From the NCBI GenBank assembly GCA_037157565.1, contig JAZHRO010000026.1:33532501-33596500 (forward strand): a stretch of DNA of 64,000 bases, written 5' to 3'. Positions 1 through 10,168 of this stretch are shown piece after piece; within the stretch, counting starts at the first letter, position 1; each line of letters begins with the position of its first letter. A program made the translations under genes and the position numbers. The notes below the pieces were generated by a model. That model was given only the letters and a program-made list of their open reading frames with translations. It was not told where the DNA came from and ran no database searches. The DNA is from Thalassia testudinum (lineage: Eukaryota; Streptophyta; Magnoliopsida; Alismatales; Hydrocharitaceae).

Positions 1-1240
1 TGGCGCCGGTTGTGGTATGGTCGATGCTGGAGAAGGAGGTACTCCGATGGATGGGAAATGGCGAGGAAGATGGCGAAGGGGGCGTCGGCTGGTACGGCTC
101 AACATGGAAGAAGATAAGGGAGATAGCTCCACCACTGGTATTGCAAACAGAGGAAGAACGAAGGCAGGGAGGGTCACCGGACGTCGAGGAGTGATTCGGC
201 CAAGAAAGAGGAGAAGAATTTGAGGTGTCCAAGGCCGAATTCGAGCGTGGGGGGGAATGGTTTGATCTGGAGGTCTTTTTATAGGCCTTTAAAGGGAGTT
301 TTGAGCTTGAGAAGCAAGCTTCCCAAGCTTGGAAAGCTTCGTTGGAGATGGGATTTTTTGATACCCGAATCTCGTATGCGAATCATGCATTCGCATGAGA
401 GATTGGGAAGGTTTTGGGGCGTGGGAATTGACTCGAAAGGAAGGGAATTCCTTGACAAACTTCCCTTTCAAATTTGAAAGGGATTCATCAAGGAATCAAG
501 GAGATCTTGGCAATTTTAGGTCGCCAGAGTTTGTAGGAATAGGATTAATGGCGGCAGGGACATATTCGTGGAAATGATGATAAAGTTAGGGGTCTTTTTG
601 TAAAGATTTTGAAAGTTAAGGGCATAAATGTAATCAGACATGACCAAGTTGCAAACTATGTTAATACAATCTCAGATTGGGTTCGAATTTTGGTATAAAC
701 CTAATTTGGACCTAAGGAATCTAATGGTGAAGTTGGATTTTGATTTTGACCACATTTGGCTAGGTAATTTATGCAAAAACCCAAATTAGGGCAAATGTCA
801 GTCTAAGACTCTGTTTTGGGTCAAGACGGATTTTGATGGTCAAATTGAAGGTTCCAAACCCTAGATAATATTTTTCTATGAATTTTAAAGGGTTTAGGTG
901 AATTTTATCCCAACCAGAACCTCAATTAATTAAGCAGATATGTTTTTAGGGTTTTAAAAGTCATTTAATTCTCAAAACACGTGAAAACCCTTTTCTTTTT
1001 GTTCTAACCCACTTGTTAGCCTTTTAGGACCATTTGACCCTTAATTAACCTTTGAGAAAACCTGTGGTTGTACTACATTCATGATATGATGGTAAAATTA
1101 TAGTTTTAACCCTGATTTCTTGTCTTTCTCTCAGAATGATTATGCAATGAATTGTAATCCTCTGGTGGTTATGTAGGAGCATTTAATGACCTAATCAGAT
1201 CAAATTGAGCTAGTTATGGCTCATGATGGTGTTCCCATCA
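1..1240 (-). mobile_element. Family A giant LTR, truncated by window edge
   Basis: This is the 5' part of a large LTR-like repeat (here family A) read on the minus strand and running off the left edge. It matches by eye the copies at 5189-8067, 50306-52987, 53372-55956 and 58371-61498; the shared block is clearest at about 560-1240. Its terminus is 1240, where the minus strand begins TGATGGGAACACCATCA, just before copia coding sequence resumes at 1241. I infer it is inserted in the copia element, because the copia 5' LTR and gag are absent from the window. The other end and its target-site duplication are not visible. Confidence 0.7.
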
Positions 1241-2848
1241 ATGGTCAAGAATATTGCAACAAAGAAAACACTACTTCAGGAGCGTGCAGCTAGAGAACTG
1301 TATCAACTATGGATTCCTTCAAATTTTGCTTCAACCACTATTGCACAAACATTTCATTGCTCTCCAGCTATTTTTCTATCAAAAAAAGCATCATTTCAAA
1401 CATGGCATTCTCGCTTAGGCCATACTAATAAAAAAATTGTTCAACAGATTCTTAGTGTTTCTCAGATACCGATTTTTGATATAAATAACTAAGATGTATG
1501 TGATGCTTGTCAACAAGCTAAAGCTCACAGATTTCCCCTATATTCAACAAATAGTGTCAGTAATAAACCATTTGCACTAGTTTTCTCTGATGTATGGATC
1601 TCTCCAATTGTGTTTGTGGACGGTCACAAATATTGTCTTACTTTTATTGATGACTTCAGTAAGCATCTTTAGGTTTTTATGCTATTCACAAAAGATCAAG
1701 TGTTTCAAGAATTTCAAGAGTTTCTTTCTTATGTGCACATCCAATTTCACACTAATATTCAGGCCATTCAAATTGATGGTGGTGGTGAATACAAAAGAAT
1801 TCATGATTGGTGTTAAACTCATGGAGTTGTGCATAGGATCAGTGCACCTTACACACCATCACAAAATGGAGCAGCTGAGTGGAAGAACTGTCATTTGATT
1901 GAAGTTACCTTAACCATGTTATCCCATTCAAATGTTCCTCTGAGGTATTGGACACATGCATTTATTTCTGTTGCTTTTATCATAAACTTACTGCCTTCTC
2001 CTAATACCAAGAACATTTCTCCTCACCAACTTTTATTTTTAACAACACCTGATTACAAATTCTTATGAGTGTTTGGAAGTGCCTGTTATTCTTTTATTCG
2101 ACCATACAATAAAAATAAGCTTCAACCTAGATCAACTCTACATATATTTCTTGGTTATAGCCCACACCACAAGGCCTACATGTGTCTTAATCCTATTACA
2201 AGTAAATTAGTCATTTCCAGACAAGTCATTTTTAATGAGTCAATGTTCCCATTTCAACAGTCTCCACTCAATTCTCCATCTGTTACTAGTGATAACTCTC
2301 CTATCTCCTTACTACTAATTCCAATTTCTATTCTTCAAGTGCCTGTTACACAAAATTCAAGGTCTATTTACCACCCGACTTCTCCACAACAAAATTTAGA
2401 TCCAGCCTGTTATCAACCTGTCCTACCAGATATCTCAGTATCCTCAACTAGTCAACGTATTTCCAGAAATATAACTTCCAATTCTAGTTCAAAAGCTTCT
2501 CCTATACATATTCAACCATCTTCCACAGCTACTTCTCCACCAAATAATTGTCCACCTACTCATCCTCTCAATATTACTATACCACCTTCCTCCAATACTC
2601 AGAGAACACATGGCATGGTAACAAGGTCAATGAGTAGTATCATCAAGAAGAAAATTTATTCTACTTTAACTCACCCCTTACCATCTACTCTTCACCACTT
2701 ATACCATGAGAGGGAACCAAGTTCTTATACAGCTGCAGCAAAAGACAGTCATTGGGTTGATGCTATGAGTGAGGAATTCAATGCTCTTCAAAGCAATAAC
2801 ACATGGTCCTTGGTTCCTTTTCATTCCTCCATGAATGTGATTGGTAAT
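1241..2848 (+). pseudogene. Copia pol, GAG-pre-integrase to start of RT (broken)
   Basis: Encodes the front half of a copia polyprotein. GAG-pre-integrase: HSRLGHTNKKIVQQIL near 1400-1445, followed by a CDAC zinc-binding pair near 1500. The integrase core has FSDVW near 1590, IQIDGGGEY near 1770-1795 and NGAAEWKN near 1865-1890; the last normally reads E-R-K-N, so an Arg is replaced by Trp. The block after the integrase (GSACYSFIRP, then SRQVIFNE) leads into the RT start NNTWSLVPF near 2795-2820. In-frame stops occur near 1491, 1672, 1815 and 2066. The frame ends where the LTR at 2849 was inserted. Function in an intact element: processing and integration of copia cDNA in the nucleus. Confidence 0.85.
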
Positions 2849-3566
2849 TGCTGAAGCTACAGGTTACTACACTATCGTATTTAGTTTTTGAAAACCTGTC
2901 GTTGTAGTTTGAAAGCGAAGAACTCGTGTTCAACAAATAAAATTTATACCAGAATAGAAATCCCAGGTCAAACTTAGGGAGGCAGACGTTTGATTAGAAA
3001 TACATGTTTGTTTTATTTGTCACGAAGCAGAATAAATGATTGGAAACTATCTATCTATTTACAATAAATAGAAGAGAGAGAGAGAATATTACAAACAAAA
3101 ATAAAAAGGGATGTAGAATGAACATGGATTTCATTATCAAAGAGGTTGTTCGTTACACTACTCATTACGACTAGAAAGCAGAAAATGATTACACTAGAAA
3201 GCAGTAAATCTACTCTAGAAAGCATTAAAAAGAATGGAGAGAGAGATATCCTCCTCGACGGTCGCTTGGAGGATGAGCCGGACGAGACGACACCTGGAAG
3301 ACAGGGAACGGAGTAGGAAGAAGGAGGACAAAGCGGGAAGAACGAGAATGAGGCAGCACGTCGTCGTCGTCGCAGGATCTGCTTTCGAAATGGGGATGAA
3401 AATTTGACTTTATCTCTTGAGAAGCATCCTGGGTGTGGAATAAGCTTCTCTTGAGCTTTGGAGAGGGAGAGAAGAGAAAGGATGAAAATTTCGTATGGAG
3501 GGGGTCTCCTTTCATAGTTGCAAGGAGTGAGGGCAATTTGGTCTTTTTAATTTGAAAAGCATTAAT

Positions 3567-3605
3567 TTAGGACCTTTAGTGATGGATAAATCCGTCGCTA
3601 AAGGT
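3567..3605. repeat. Imperfect hairpin in family B LTR
   Basis: An imperfect inverted repeat with arms around GGACCTTTAG and CTAAAGGTCC and a centre containing GGAT/ATCC. It is the counterpart of the perfect hairpin at 29726-29760 in the Athila LTR, and supports kinship of the two LTR families. Confidence 0.6.
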
Positions 3606-3881
3606 CCAAACGTGGCCATAGTGGGTGGCGCGTGTGCACCCACTCGCCTCCTCAAGCCGCAATGCACACCCACGATCTTCAAATCTCGGTCATTCGATCG
3701 TGAGATCGAACAACTGAGATGCATGCTCGCCGCGCCTCCTCATCGCGTGCTCCCCCGCGTGCGATCCAGCGTCTTCGCCCGCGTCTGATGGTGCGTGAGC
3801 GCTATCGAGTGCACGCAGTCGCTCGATCGCGATCGAGCACTTCTCACGCCCGCTCGCCCATGCCCCTTGCCTTCTCCTAGC

Positions 3882-3930
3882 GGCTCGAACCCGCGCCCAT
3901 CCATGCGCGAACGCTCTATCCACTGCACTA
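3882..3930 (-). other. tRNA-like A-box/B-box module in family B LTR
   Basis: On the minus strand, TAGTGCAGTGG (3930-3920) fits the Pol III A-box consensus TRGYNNARNNG at every position, and GTTCGAGCC (3890-3882) fits the B-box core. The boxes are 29 nt apart, inside the tRNA range. The T-arm looks one base short, as GCGG/CCGC around a 7-nt loop, so this is a tRNA-derived or tRNA-like segment and not a functional tRNA gene. The same arrangement is in the Athila LTR at 29406-29457. Confidence 0.55.
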
Positions 3931-3975
3931 TGCACGTGGATGGGTAGGCAGAGCGATATCTGAGCGCGCGATCAG

Positions 3976-4001
3976 GACCGTTGGATTAAGATCCAACGGT
4001 C
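3976..4001. repeat. Perfect inverted repeat, GACCGTTGGAT arms
   Basis: Two 11-bp arms (3976-3986 and 3991-4001) are perfectly complementary around a 4-nt loop. A similar imperfect palindrome follows at about 4061-4085, and related CGTTGGATC units recur in the second family B copy near 48120-48230. They are probably structural or regulatory elements of the LTR. Confidence 0.7.
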
Positions 4002-4622
4002 AGGGCTGCATCTCCAAGTGATCCTTCAGAGTTTGAGAGCGTCGGTTGGGATCCATTCTCGACCGTTGGATCTTGATCCAACAGTGGAGATGCGTGGGCT
4101 CTAGCAGCTTCAAAAGTTGAGGGCGGCTAGTTGGGAGGCCGAGATGGCGCCACGTGGTGCCATCTTGGTCGTCCATCTTTTGAATGATGTAGATCTTGCC
4201 ACGGGTGTCTGATTGAATCGATTTTCGCGCTGTTAGGCTGCGATCGTCGAGCCAAATCCATCTGTGTAGTTGGATTTGTCATCTGAAGTGTGGATTCACA
4301 CCATCTTGGCCCTTGATCTTCTAAGGTTCCTCAATCTCTATCTGTTGCTACAGATGTCTGATTAGGGTGATCTTGGAGTCGTTGAACTCCAATAGTCGCC
4401 CTAATCAGATCTGTACGGTTGGATCTTCGATTCAAGGCTCCAATAAAAAGTTACCCTATCCCTAAACATAAAAGGAGACAATTAACCTCCATTTTATTAA
4501 AACTAATCTAAATGCAAGATGATGCATGCTATGCAATATTTATAGTATGTAATGCAATTCTATGCTTAAGAACATGCATAAATAGACATTTTATGTAATA
4601 TAAACATGTTTACATCAATAAT

Positions 4623-5188
4623 AAATGGATTTTTCAGATAAAGGGGAAATCTGATGGTACCATTGATAGGTACAAAGCAAGACTTGTGGCAAAAGGATTC
4701 CATCAAATTGAGGGAATTGATTATGTAGAAATCTTTAGTCTAGTTATAAAGCCTACCACCATCAGATTGTTGCGTAGTCTTGTCTTACAAAATAATGGTT
4801 TATTACACAACTTGATGTGCATAATGCATTTTTACATGGACAGCTCAATGAAGAAGTTTTCATGAAACAGCCACAGGGTTTCATCCATCCTGATTTTCCA
4901 ACTCATGTCTGCAAACTACATAGGTCATTGTATGGCCTTAAACAAGCTCTGCGAGCCTGGTTTCATAGATTAACACAATTCCTCTCAACGCAAGGCTTTT
5001 ATGGGTCAAAAATCGATACCTCCCTTTATATTCAGCATGGCAAAGATTTCCTGATGTATATGTTAATCTATGTGGATGATATTCTACTTATTAGCTCCTG
5101 CAAAGCTCCTATGATTCAATTACTTACCATTCTGAAGCAAGAATTTATAATAAGAGACTTGTGTTTTCCACATTATTTTCTTGGTATT
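4623..5188 (+). pseudogene. Copia reverse transcriptase, central part
   Basis: This continues the RT begun before 2848. Readable blocks include KSDGTIDRYKARLVAKGFHQ from about 4650, then DVHNAFLHGQLNEEVFM near 4812-4865, SLYGLKQALRAW near 4928-4962 and the catalytic YVDDILLI near 5070-5095. The segment stops at HYFLGI, where the family A LTR at 5189 was inserted; the next codons of the frame resume at 8073. A probable 1-nt lesion or stop lies near 4800. The catalytic YVDD is preserved, but the gene is in three pieces and cannot be expressed as one protein. Confidence 0.85.
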
Positions 5189-7016
5189 TGATGAGAGCCT
5201 CATCATGAACCCTAACTAGCACAATTTAATCTAAATAAGTGTGAAGAAGCTCCTACAAAACCTAAAGAAAAGCCTAACTCAGAGAATTCTGAATTGAAGA
5301 ATAAAATAAGTCATGAGGGATAAAATCGTAATTTTACCAAGGCAATACACAAACAGGGTATCTAAGGGTCTAAACACAGGTCAAATGAGCTTAATAAGGA
5401 AGAAAGCGGGATGATCTGATCTGAAAAGGGTTATAGCAACTTCTAGGAATTAAATGATATTCTGTAACCCTAAAAATAAATCTACTTTACTTCACGAGAT
5501 TCTAGGCAGAGTAAAAATCAACTAAACCCTCTAAAAATCATGAAAAAATACTCCCTAGGGTTTAGAACCTTCAATTTGGCCTTTGCAACCTATTTTGACC
5601 TAATTTAAGAACCATGCCCAAATTTTAACCTAATTTAGGTTTTTACGCAAATTGATTGATCAAACGTGGTCAAACCTAAAATAAAATTACACCATTGAAT
5701 TCCTTAGGTTCAAATTAGGCTGGTACAAAAATTTGGGCCTAAGTGAAGACCATCTTGACTGACTTTATAAATTGGTCCTCTTGAATTACTTTTTGACCCT
5801 TATCTTTTCAAAACCTTGCATCTAGCCCCCTATCTTCCCCTTCGCTCTTTGCAGAACGGTCCTCCCTGCCACCCTGCATAGGCACCATACCTCCGGTGAC
5901 CTTGCGCGGAGGATGGCGCCGCGCAGGGTAAGGCAACCACTCTCAGGAACGAGCGGGGGGTTCCCTGCATCGTCTTCTATCGCAGGGACCCCCCCTATGA
6001 CCTGCGACTGCCCATGCCTCTCGTGAGAACGCACGAAAGGTATGAGTCTCCATCTCCGACATCTTCGGCGAGCTCCCCCACGTCACTCTCTCGAGACCCT
6101 CTCCTCGCCAGCGCCTTTATAAGGAGCAGCAGGGGCTACCATCTCCAACAAGCCTGATTTGGCCGAGGATCCCTCCCCAATTTCGTCTCCTCCGCCCACG
6201 ACCAAAACGCCCGTAGGCTCCGGTGGCCCCTTCCTCCTTTCGTCGCTCTGTTGCCATACCTGCAGCAGAACCCACTCCGCCTCGTCTTCCAACGCCAGGC
6301 CGCACCAGCTGGCTCCTTCCCGACCTCTTCCTCGCCGCCGTTACTCACCTCTGGGCTCCTTCGTCTCCGACACCAACAGGTACGCGCTGAGCGACGCCTC
6401 CCTCCCTCTTCGTCAATTAGGTAGGTAAAAACTTTCCCCTCTCTCTCTCTGTTATTTCCCCTTCCTAATTTACTACTTCAACCCACCGACCACCACTATC
6501 CATCACCACCTTCTCCATCTCCGGCTGCCCTCCGGCGAGGCGTACTCACCACTCCACGCCTCCATCCGCCTCGCCAACTACCCCTTAAGCTCCGCGCCAC
6601 CTCACTGACACCAAATCCACCCTCCATTCACCACCTAGCACCTCCAGACCACTCCCCAAACACACCCACTCTCACGCACGCAGAGTGCCCTAGGCACACG
6701 GCCACAGGCACTCTCGCGTCTCGCCGACCCCCGCACCGCACTCGCCGCGCTCTAGCGGACCTCCCTGAACCTTTTTGACGCGGCCATGAGGCCGTTTGAG
6801 TGTTTCAGGTTTCGTCCTCCTCGCCGCCATTGACGAGCAGTAGGAGCTGCTTGGCAGGCAGCTCCAGGTCTCTTCAGCTTCAGGCATGAGCCCCAGGCAA
6901 CGCGGAAGGGAGCCACGCACTCTTCCAGGACTTCACTTGGGGTCGCAAGCTTCGGTTGTTGCCCCAATTGCACGAAGTTTTCTCTCGCAAACGCCCGAGA
7001 TCGGAGGTGGGACTTT

Positions 7017-7059
7017 AGTCCCACCTCAGAAGTGTATGGGTGCACGCCCATACATAAAT
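7017..7059 (+). promoter_or_regulatory. USE-like motif plus TATA-like box in family A LTR
   Basis: AGTCCCACCTC (7017-7027) resembles the plant snRNA upstream sequence element (consensus RTCCCACATCG), and a TACATAAAT box starts 23 nt later at 7051. The same pair recurs in the other three long family A copies (52144-52187, 54091-54134 minus, 60574-60617) with 24-27 nt between motifs. This marks a likely LTR core promoter. Whether Pol II or Pol III uses it is unknown. Confidence 0.45.
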
Positions 7060-7329
7060 TGAAAAAGTGCTATCGGCTGGTTGCCTCCGATAGCACTGGG
7101 TGAGGTCCCTCACCTACTCACCGGGTCTCGTTCGTGACACGCCCATGTGGATCTGACCCGACCTGACTTTCCACTCCTGTGCACTCCTCACGCACCACCC
7201 ACGCCGGTGCGCCTGGACCCGGGCACGCGACCTGACCCGATTACCCGGCTCTGGGAGAGCTTACCAAAGAGAGATTCAGAGAGAGAGAGAGACGTAGGGA
7301 AGGGGTAGGGGTAGGTTTTGCGCTGACGT

Positions 7330-7900
7330 TTGTGTGTGTGCGCAGGAAGGAAGACAGGAGAAGAGGAGCAGGATCGGGACTTAGCAGAGAAGCCCTTCAG
7401 AGAAGGAAGAAAAGAGAGGAAAAGAAAAGAAGGAGAAGAGAAGAGGAAGCCAAGAGAAAAAGGAGAAGGAGAGGCTGATCAGATAAGGCGTCTGAGCTCT
7501 GAATCAGACGTCGGTGAAAAAGAAGAAGAGGCAACAGCAAGAAGAAGGAAGAAGAAGAAGGACAGAACTGCTGAAGACAGAAGACAGAGAAGAAGAGTGA
7601 AGAAGAAGGGCCAAAGCAGAAGAAAGAAGAAAAGAGAAAGAGAAACCGTAGCTGTTGAGAAAAGGAAAGGAAGAAGAAGGGCCAGAGCAGAAGAAAGAAG
7701 AAAAGAGAAAGAGAAACCATAGCTGCTGAGAGAAAGAAAGGAAGAAGAAGTAGAGAAGCCCTTCAGAGAAGGAAGAAAAGAGAGGAAAAGAAAAGAAAAG
7801 AAGAGAAGAAGAGCTTTTGCCGCAGAAGAAAGAAGAGAAGGAAAAGGGAAAAAGAAAGAAAGGAGCAATTTTTACTCTCTCTCTCTCTCTCTCTCTATTT
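7330..7900 (+). repeat. Polypurine tract with internal direct repeats
   Basis: About 550 bp of nearly pure A/G on the plus strand, ending in a (CT)n run at about 7877-7897. It contains longer direct repeats: the AGAAGCCCTTCAGAGAAGG block occurs at about 7388 and 7755, and the AGAAGGGCCA(A/G)AGCAGAAG block at about 7603 and 7675. Long open frames on both strands here reflect composition, not genes. Related purine-rich stretches follow the promoter-like motif in the copies at 52350-52530 and 60840-61110. Confidence 0.8.
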
Positions 7901-8072
7901 TTGTAAAACATTATATATTGTGAATTTATAAGCTTCTGGAATTATAGTTTGCTTCCTGAGTTTGACCTCAGGAAACTTTTTATTTTTGAGTAACAAATTG
8001 TATTAAACTGGTGACCGTTTCTTTGCACTATACTACGACGAAACCTAGAGCGAGATAACAACAACCAGTATT

Positions 8073-8908
8073 GAAATTACCAAGACAAATAGAGGTCTTC
8101 ATCTCTGTCAGCAAAGGTATTTGGTTGATATACTTATTAAATTTGGATTTGATGGACTTAAAGCCATAAAGACACCTATGGCAATAAATACTACCAAAAT
8201 TTTGCAGCAAGATCGTTGTTCTCTACTGGAAAATCCTTCTATATATCGGTAGCTCTTAGGAAGTCTGCAATATGCAACTCTTACAAGACCAGGACTCACC
8301 TATGCTGTAAATCGATTGTCTCAGTTTATGCATAAACCTACTAAAATGCATATGAACTGTCTAAAGCGTGTATTGCGCTATGTTAAAGGAACATTGTCTT
8401 ATGGGCTTCATTATTCTTCAGAGGTCTCACATTCTTTAGTAGCTTATTCAGATGCTGATTGAGCAAGTTGTACCACTGACAAAAAATAAACCTCTGCGTT
8501 TGTTATTTGCTACGGTACAAATCCCATTTCATGGCTCTCTAAGAAACAACCAAGTGTAGCCAAATCTTCAACAGAATCTGAATATCGAGCCATTGTAGAT
8601 ACAACAGTAGAAATTATTTGGCTACAGTCCTTAATGAATGAAATTGGTCTTCCTTTAATAGGAGCTCCAACTCTCTACAGTGACAATATAGGAGCCACAT
8701 ATCTTACAGCAAATCCAATATTTCATGCTCATACTAAGCATGTGGAGATATATTATCCTTTTGTACGTGATCAAGTCCACAAGGAGAAACTTCAAGTCAA
8801 CTTTCTTTCAAGCAAAAACAAGCTGGCGGATATATTTACAAAGGCTGTTGCTACTTTATCATACCAGAGAGCTAGCTCGGGACAAACTTATGGTTCATTC
8901 TTACCCAT
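8073..8908 (+). pseudogene. Copia RT C-terminus and RNase H (broken)
   Basis: This is the last third of the copia pol, resuming right after the gtatt duplication. RT end: LLGSLQYATLTRPGLTYAVNRL near 8250-8320. RNase H: VAYSDAD near 8440-8460, SWLSKKQPSVAKSSTESEYRAI near 8530-8595, and the terminal NKLADIFTKA near 8818-8847. In-frame stops replace Gln near 8251, Trp near 8461 and probably Lys or Arg near 8488. The domain order and conserved Ser-Thr-Glu-Ser-Glu-Tyr block are typical of copia. An intact RNase H would remove the RNA template during cDNA synthesis in the virus-like particle. Confidence 0.85.
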
Positions 8909-9103
8909 AAGTTTGAGGGGAGGTGTTAGTGCATATAAAATGTGTAATGAGTGCTGCCACTTAGCAGGCTGTAATTGGGTTGAGTATAACAACTTGTAAC
9001 CTCCTATAATAGTTGGGTCTATAAATACCCTAGACCTCACATGAGAATGGGATATTAAAAAGCATTTTGAGTTCTGCTTGTCTCTCATTCAACATCTACA
9101 ACA
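8909..9103 (+). mobile_element. Copia polypurine tract and 3' LTR
   Basis: A polypurine tract (8909-8923, about GTTTGAGGGGAGG) immediately precedes TGTTAGTGCATA at 8924. The LTR has a TATA-like CTATAAATACCC near 9019 and ends at about 9103 with TACAACA, giving TGTT...AACA ends and a length near 180 bp, usual for Ale elements. The 3' boundary is inferred, because the opposite LTR and its flank are outside the window. Confidence 0.7.
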
Positions 9104-10163
9104 ATAAGGCACTAACTATTCATGCTTTTGCCTTCACATTATGCGGTTGATACTTAACAAGGTACGTACATTGTGCGGTTGAAAAAGTTCTTATTAATTA
9201 CTTCACTCCGACGTCCACGAGACTTCTCAAGTATAAGAGAGGGTGATGGGAAGGGAACTGAACGGAGACGCATGGGATATGCGTGGGCGTGGAAGTGGAT
9301 TGGCACATGCAAAAGGAAACATTGCAAGCGTACCTAACTTGTAGCCTAAAAATTCTACTTGTCAACTTAAAATACTTTGCACGAGGAAAATGGAAAACAC
9401 CAGGTGTACATGGGTTTGTAAACTAAACACAAGGTGTACATGGGTTTGTAATTAATACACCCCATGTACACTTAGGTTTACAAACCCATGTACCTCTGGT
9501 GTTTTCCATTTTCCTAATGCAAAGTATACTAAGGGTGTACATCCCCATGTACGCCAATCTCATGATTTGAGGAAAAAGTTGTATGAGTTGGAACAGGATT
9601 CAAACTATGTCCTTTCCAAATAGAAAAAGGAGAGCAAGAAGCTTACATGCACGCTTGAGCAAAATAATTTGACTTATTGCATAGATCATAACCAACAATT
9701 ATGTCATTTAGCCGATTAAGATATATAGTCCCATAAACACTCAAAAAATAAAGACTTATTTATACCAATAAAAAGTTTTAGTACCTAAAAATTATTTATA
9801 TGTGATAGAAAGGGAAAGAAATGCATACATGTGAAAATTTAGATATAAAGGAGGCCCAAAAACCTTTTTTGTTTGATAATTTTTATTATTAATAGAAAAA
9901 TTTTGTGATGGGATGCAATTCAAGGGATATAATTGTGTTTATCAAGCCCATAGGAGCTTTTGTTCGGATACGAAAAGTTAAAGGGTTAGTTTACATTACA
10001 AGATGTATTTTATGGGAAAAAAAATTGTGAACATGGAATATTCTATGTTAGTGTTTGTCTGTAACCCAAAATAATTTTGTTAAATTATTTACGTGAATAA
10101 GAGATAAGGTGGGAATAAAATGGGGATGAAAAATTAAGGTGTTTACTTGGAAATGAAAGATGA
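9104..10163. other. AT-rich DNA without recognisable gene
   Basis: Flank between the copia 3' LTR and the family C solo LTR. It is AT-rich with many stops on both strands and no domain I recognise. The only structured item is the foldback at 9371-9528. Confidence 0.6.
9371..9528. repeat. Foldback (MITE-like) inverted repeat
   Basis: Two 53-bp arms (9371-9423 and 9476-9528) are almost perfectly complementary, separated by 52 bp that hold a further GGTGTACATGGGTTTGTA-like copy and a partial complement. No coding capacity. It looks like a small non-autonomous foldback element; a clear target-site duplication was not found. Confidence 0.75.
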
Positions 10164-10168
10164 AAGGA

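Larger units (their letters stand above)
2849..4617 (-). mobile_element. Family B solo LTR (Athila-related), inserted in copia RT
   Basis: A 1,769-bp TG...CA element flanked by gtaat (2844-2848) and ataat (4618-4622), a 5-bp duplication with one mismatch. Removing it restores the copia RT reading across the junction. It matches 47110-48752 by eye. Transcription orientation is inferred as minus, because the related copy has a clear CTATAAAAGGGG on that strand. It shares three features with the Athila LTR at 28945: a TTTAGYGACG-type hairpin (about 3567-3605), a tRNA-like A/B-box module (3882-3930) and CCGTTGGAT palindromes. No internal region remains, so it is a solo LTR. Confidence 0.8.
5189..8067 (+). 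mobile_element. Family A giant solo LTR (2,879 bp), inserted in copia RT
   Basis: Starts TGATGAGAGCCTCATCA, ends ACAACAACCA, and is flanked by a perfect 5-bp duplication gtatt (5184-5188 and 8068-8072). Excision joins the copia frame exactly (HYFLGI, then EITKTNRGL). TG...CA ends plus a 5-bp duplication and no internal domain point to a solo LTR, although 2.9 kb is very long. About 5260-5870 is the block shared by all family copies. Downstream are a promoter-like pair (7017-7059) and a purine-rich tract (7330-7900). The last 150 bp carry a GTTTGACCTCAGG-like motif and a CTACGACGA motif resembling the U5 ends of some Ty3/gypsy OTA LTRs (weak inference). Confidence 0.85.
1241..9103 (+). mobile_element. 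Ty1/copia element (Ale-like), split by three LTR insertions
   Basis: Three separated blocks (1241-2848, 4623-5188, 8073-9103) read continuously as one copia pol in the order GAG-pre-integrase, integrase, reverse transcriptase, RNase H, followed by a polypurine tract and a short 3' LTR. The breaks fall inside RT codons and are filled by TG...CA elements with 5-bp duplications. Motif style (short LTR of about 180 bp, SRQVIFNE and TESEYRAI blocks) suggests the Ale/Retrofit lineage; that assignment is an inference. The 5' LTR and gag lie outside the window. Several in-frame stops make it non-autonomous and old. Confidence 0.85.

Noticed and set aside
3882..3930. A functional tRNA gene
   Set aside because: A and B boxes are good, but the acceptor and anticodon stems do not fold by eye and the T arm is one base short.
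7330..7722. Long open frame rich in Lys, Arg and Glu on the plus strand, with long frames on the minus strand
   Set aside because: Purine-only composition removes stop codons on both strands; no domain, and it lies inside a solo LTR.
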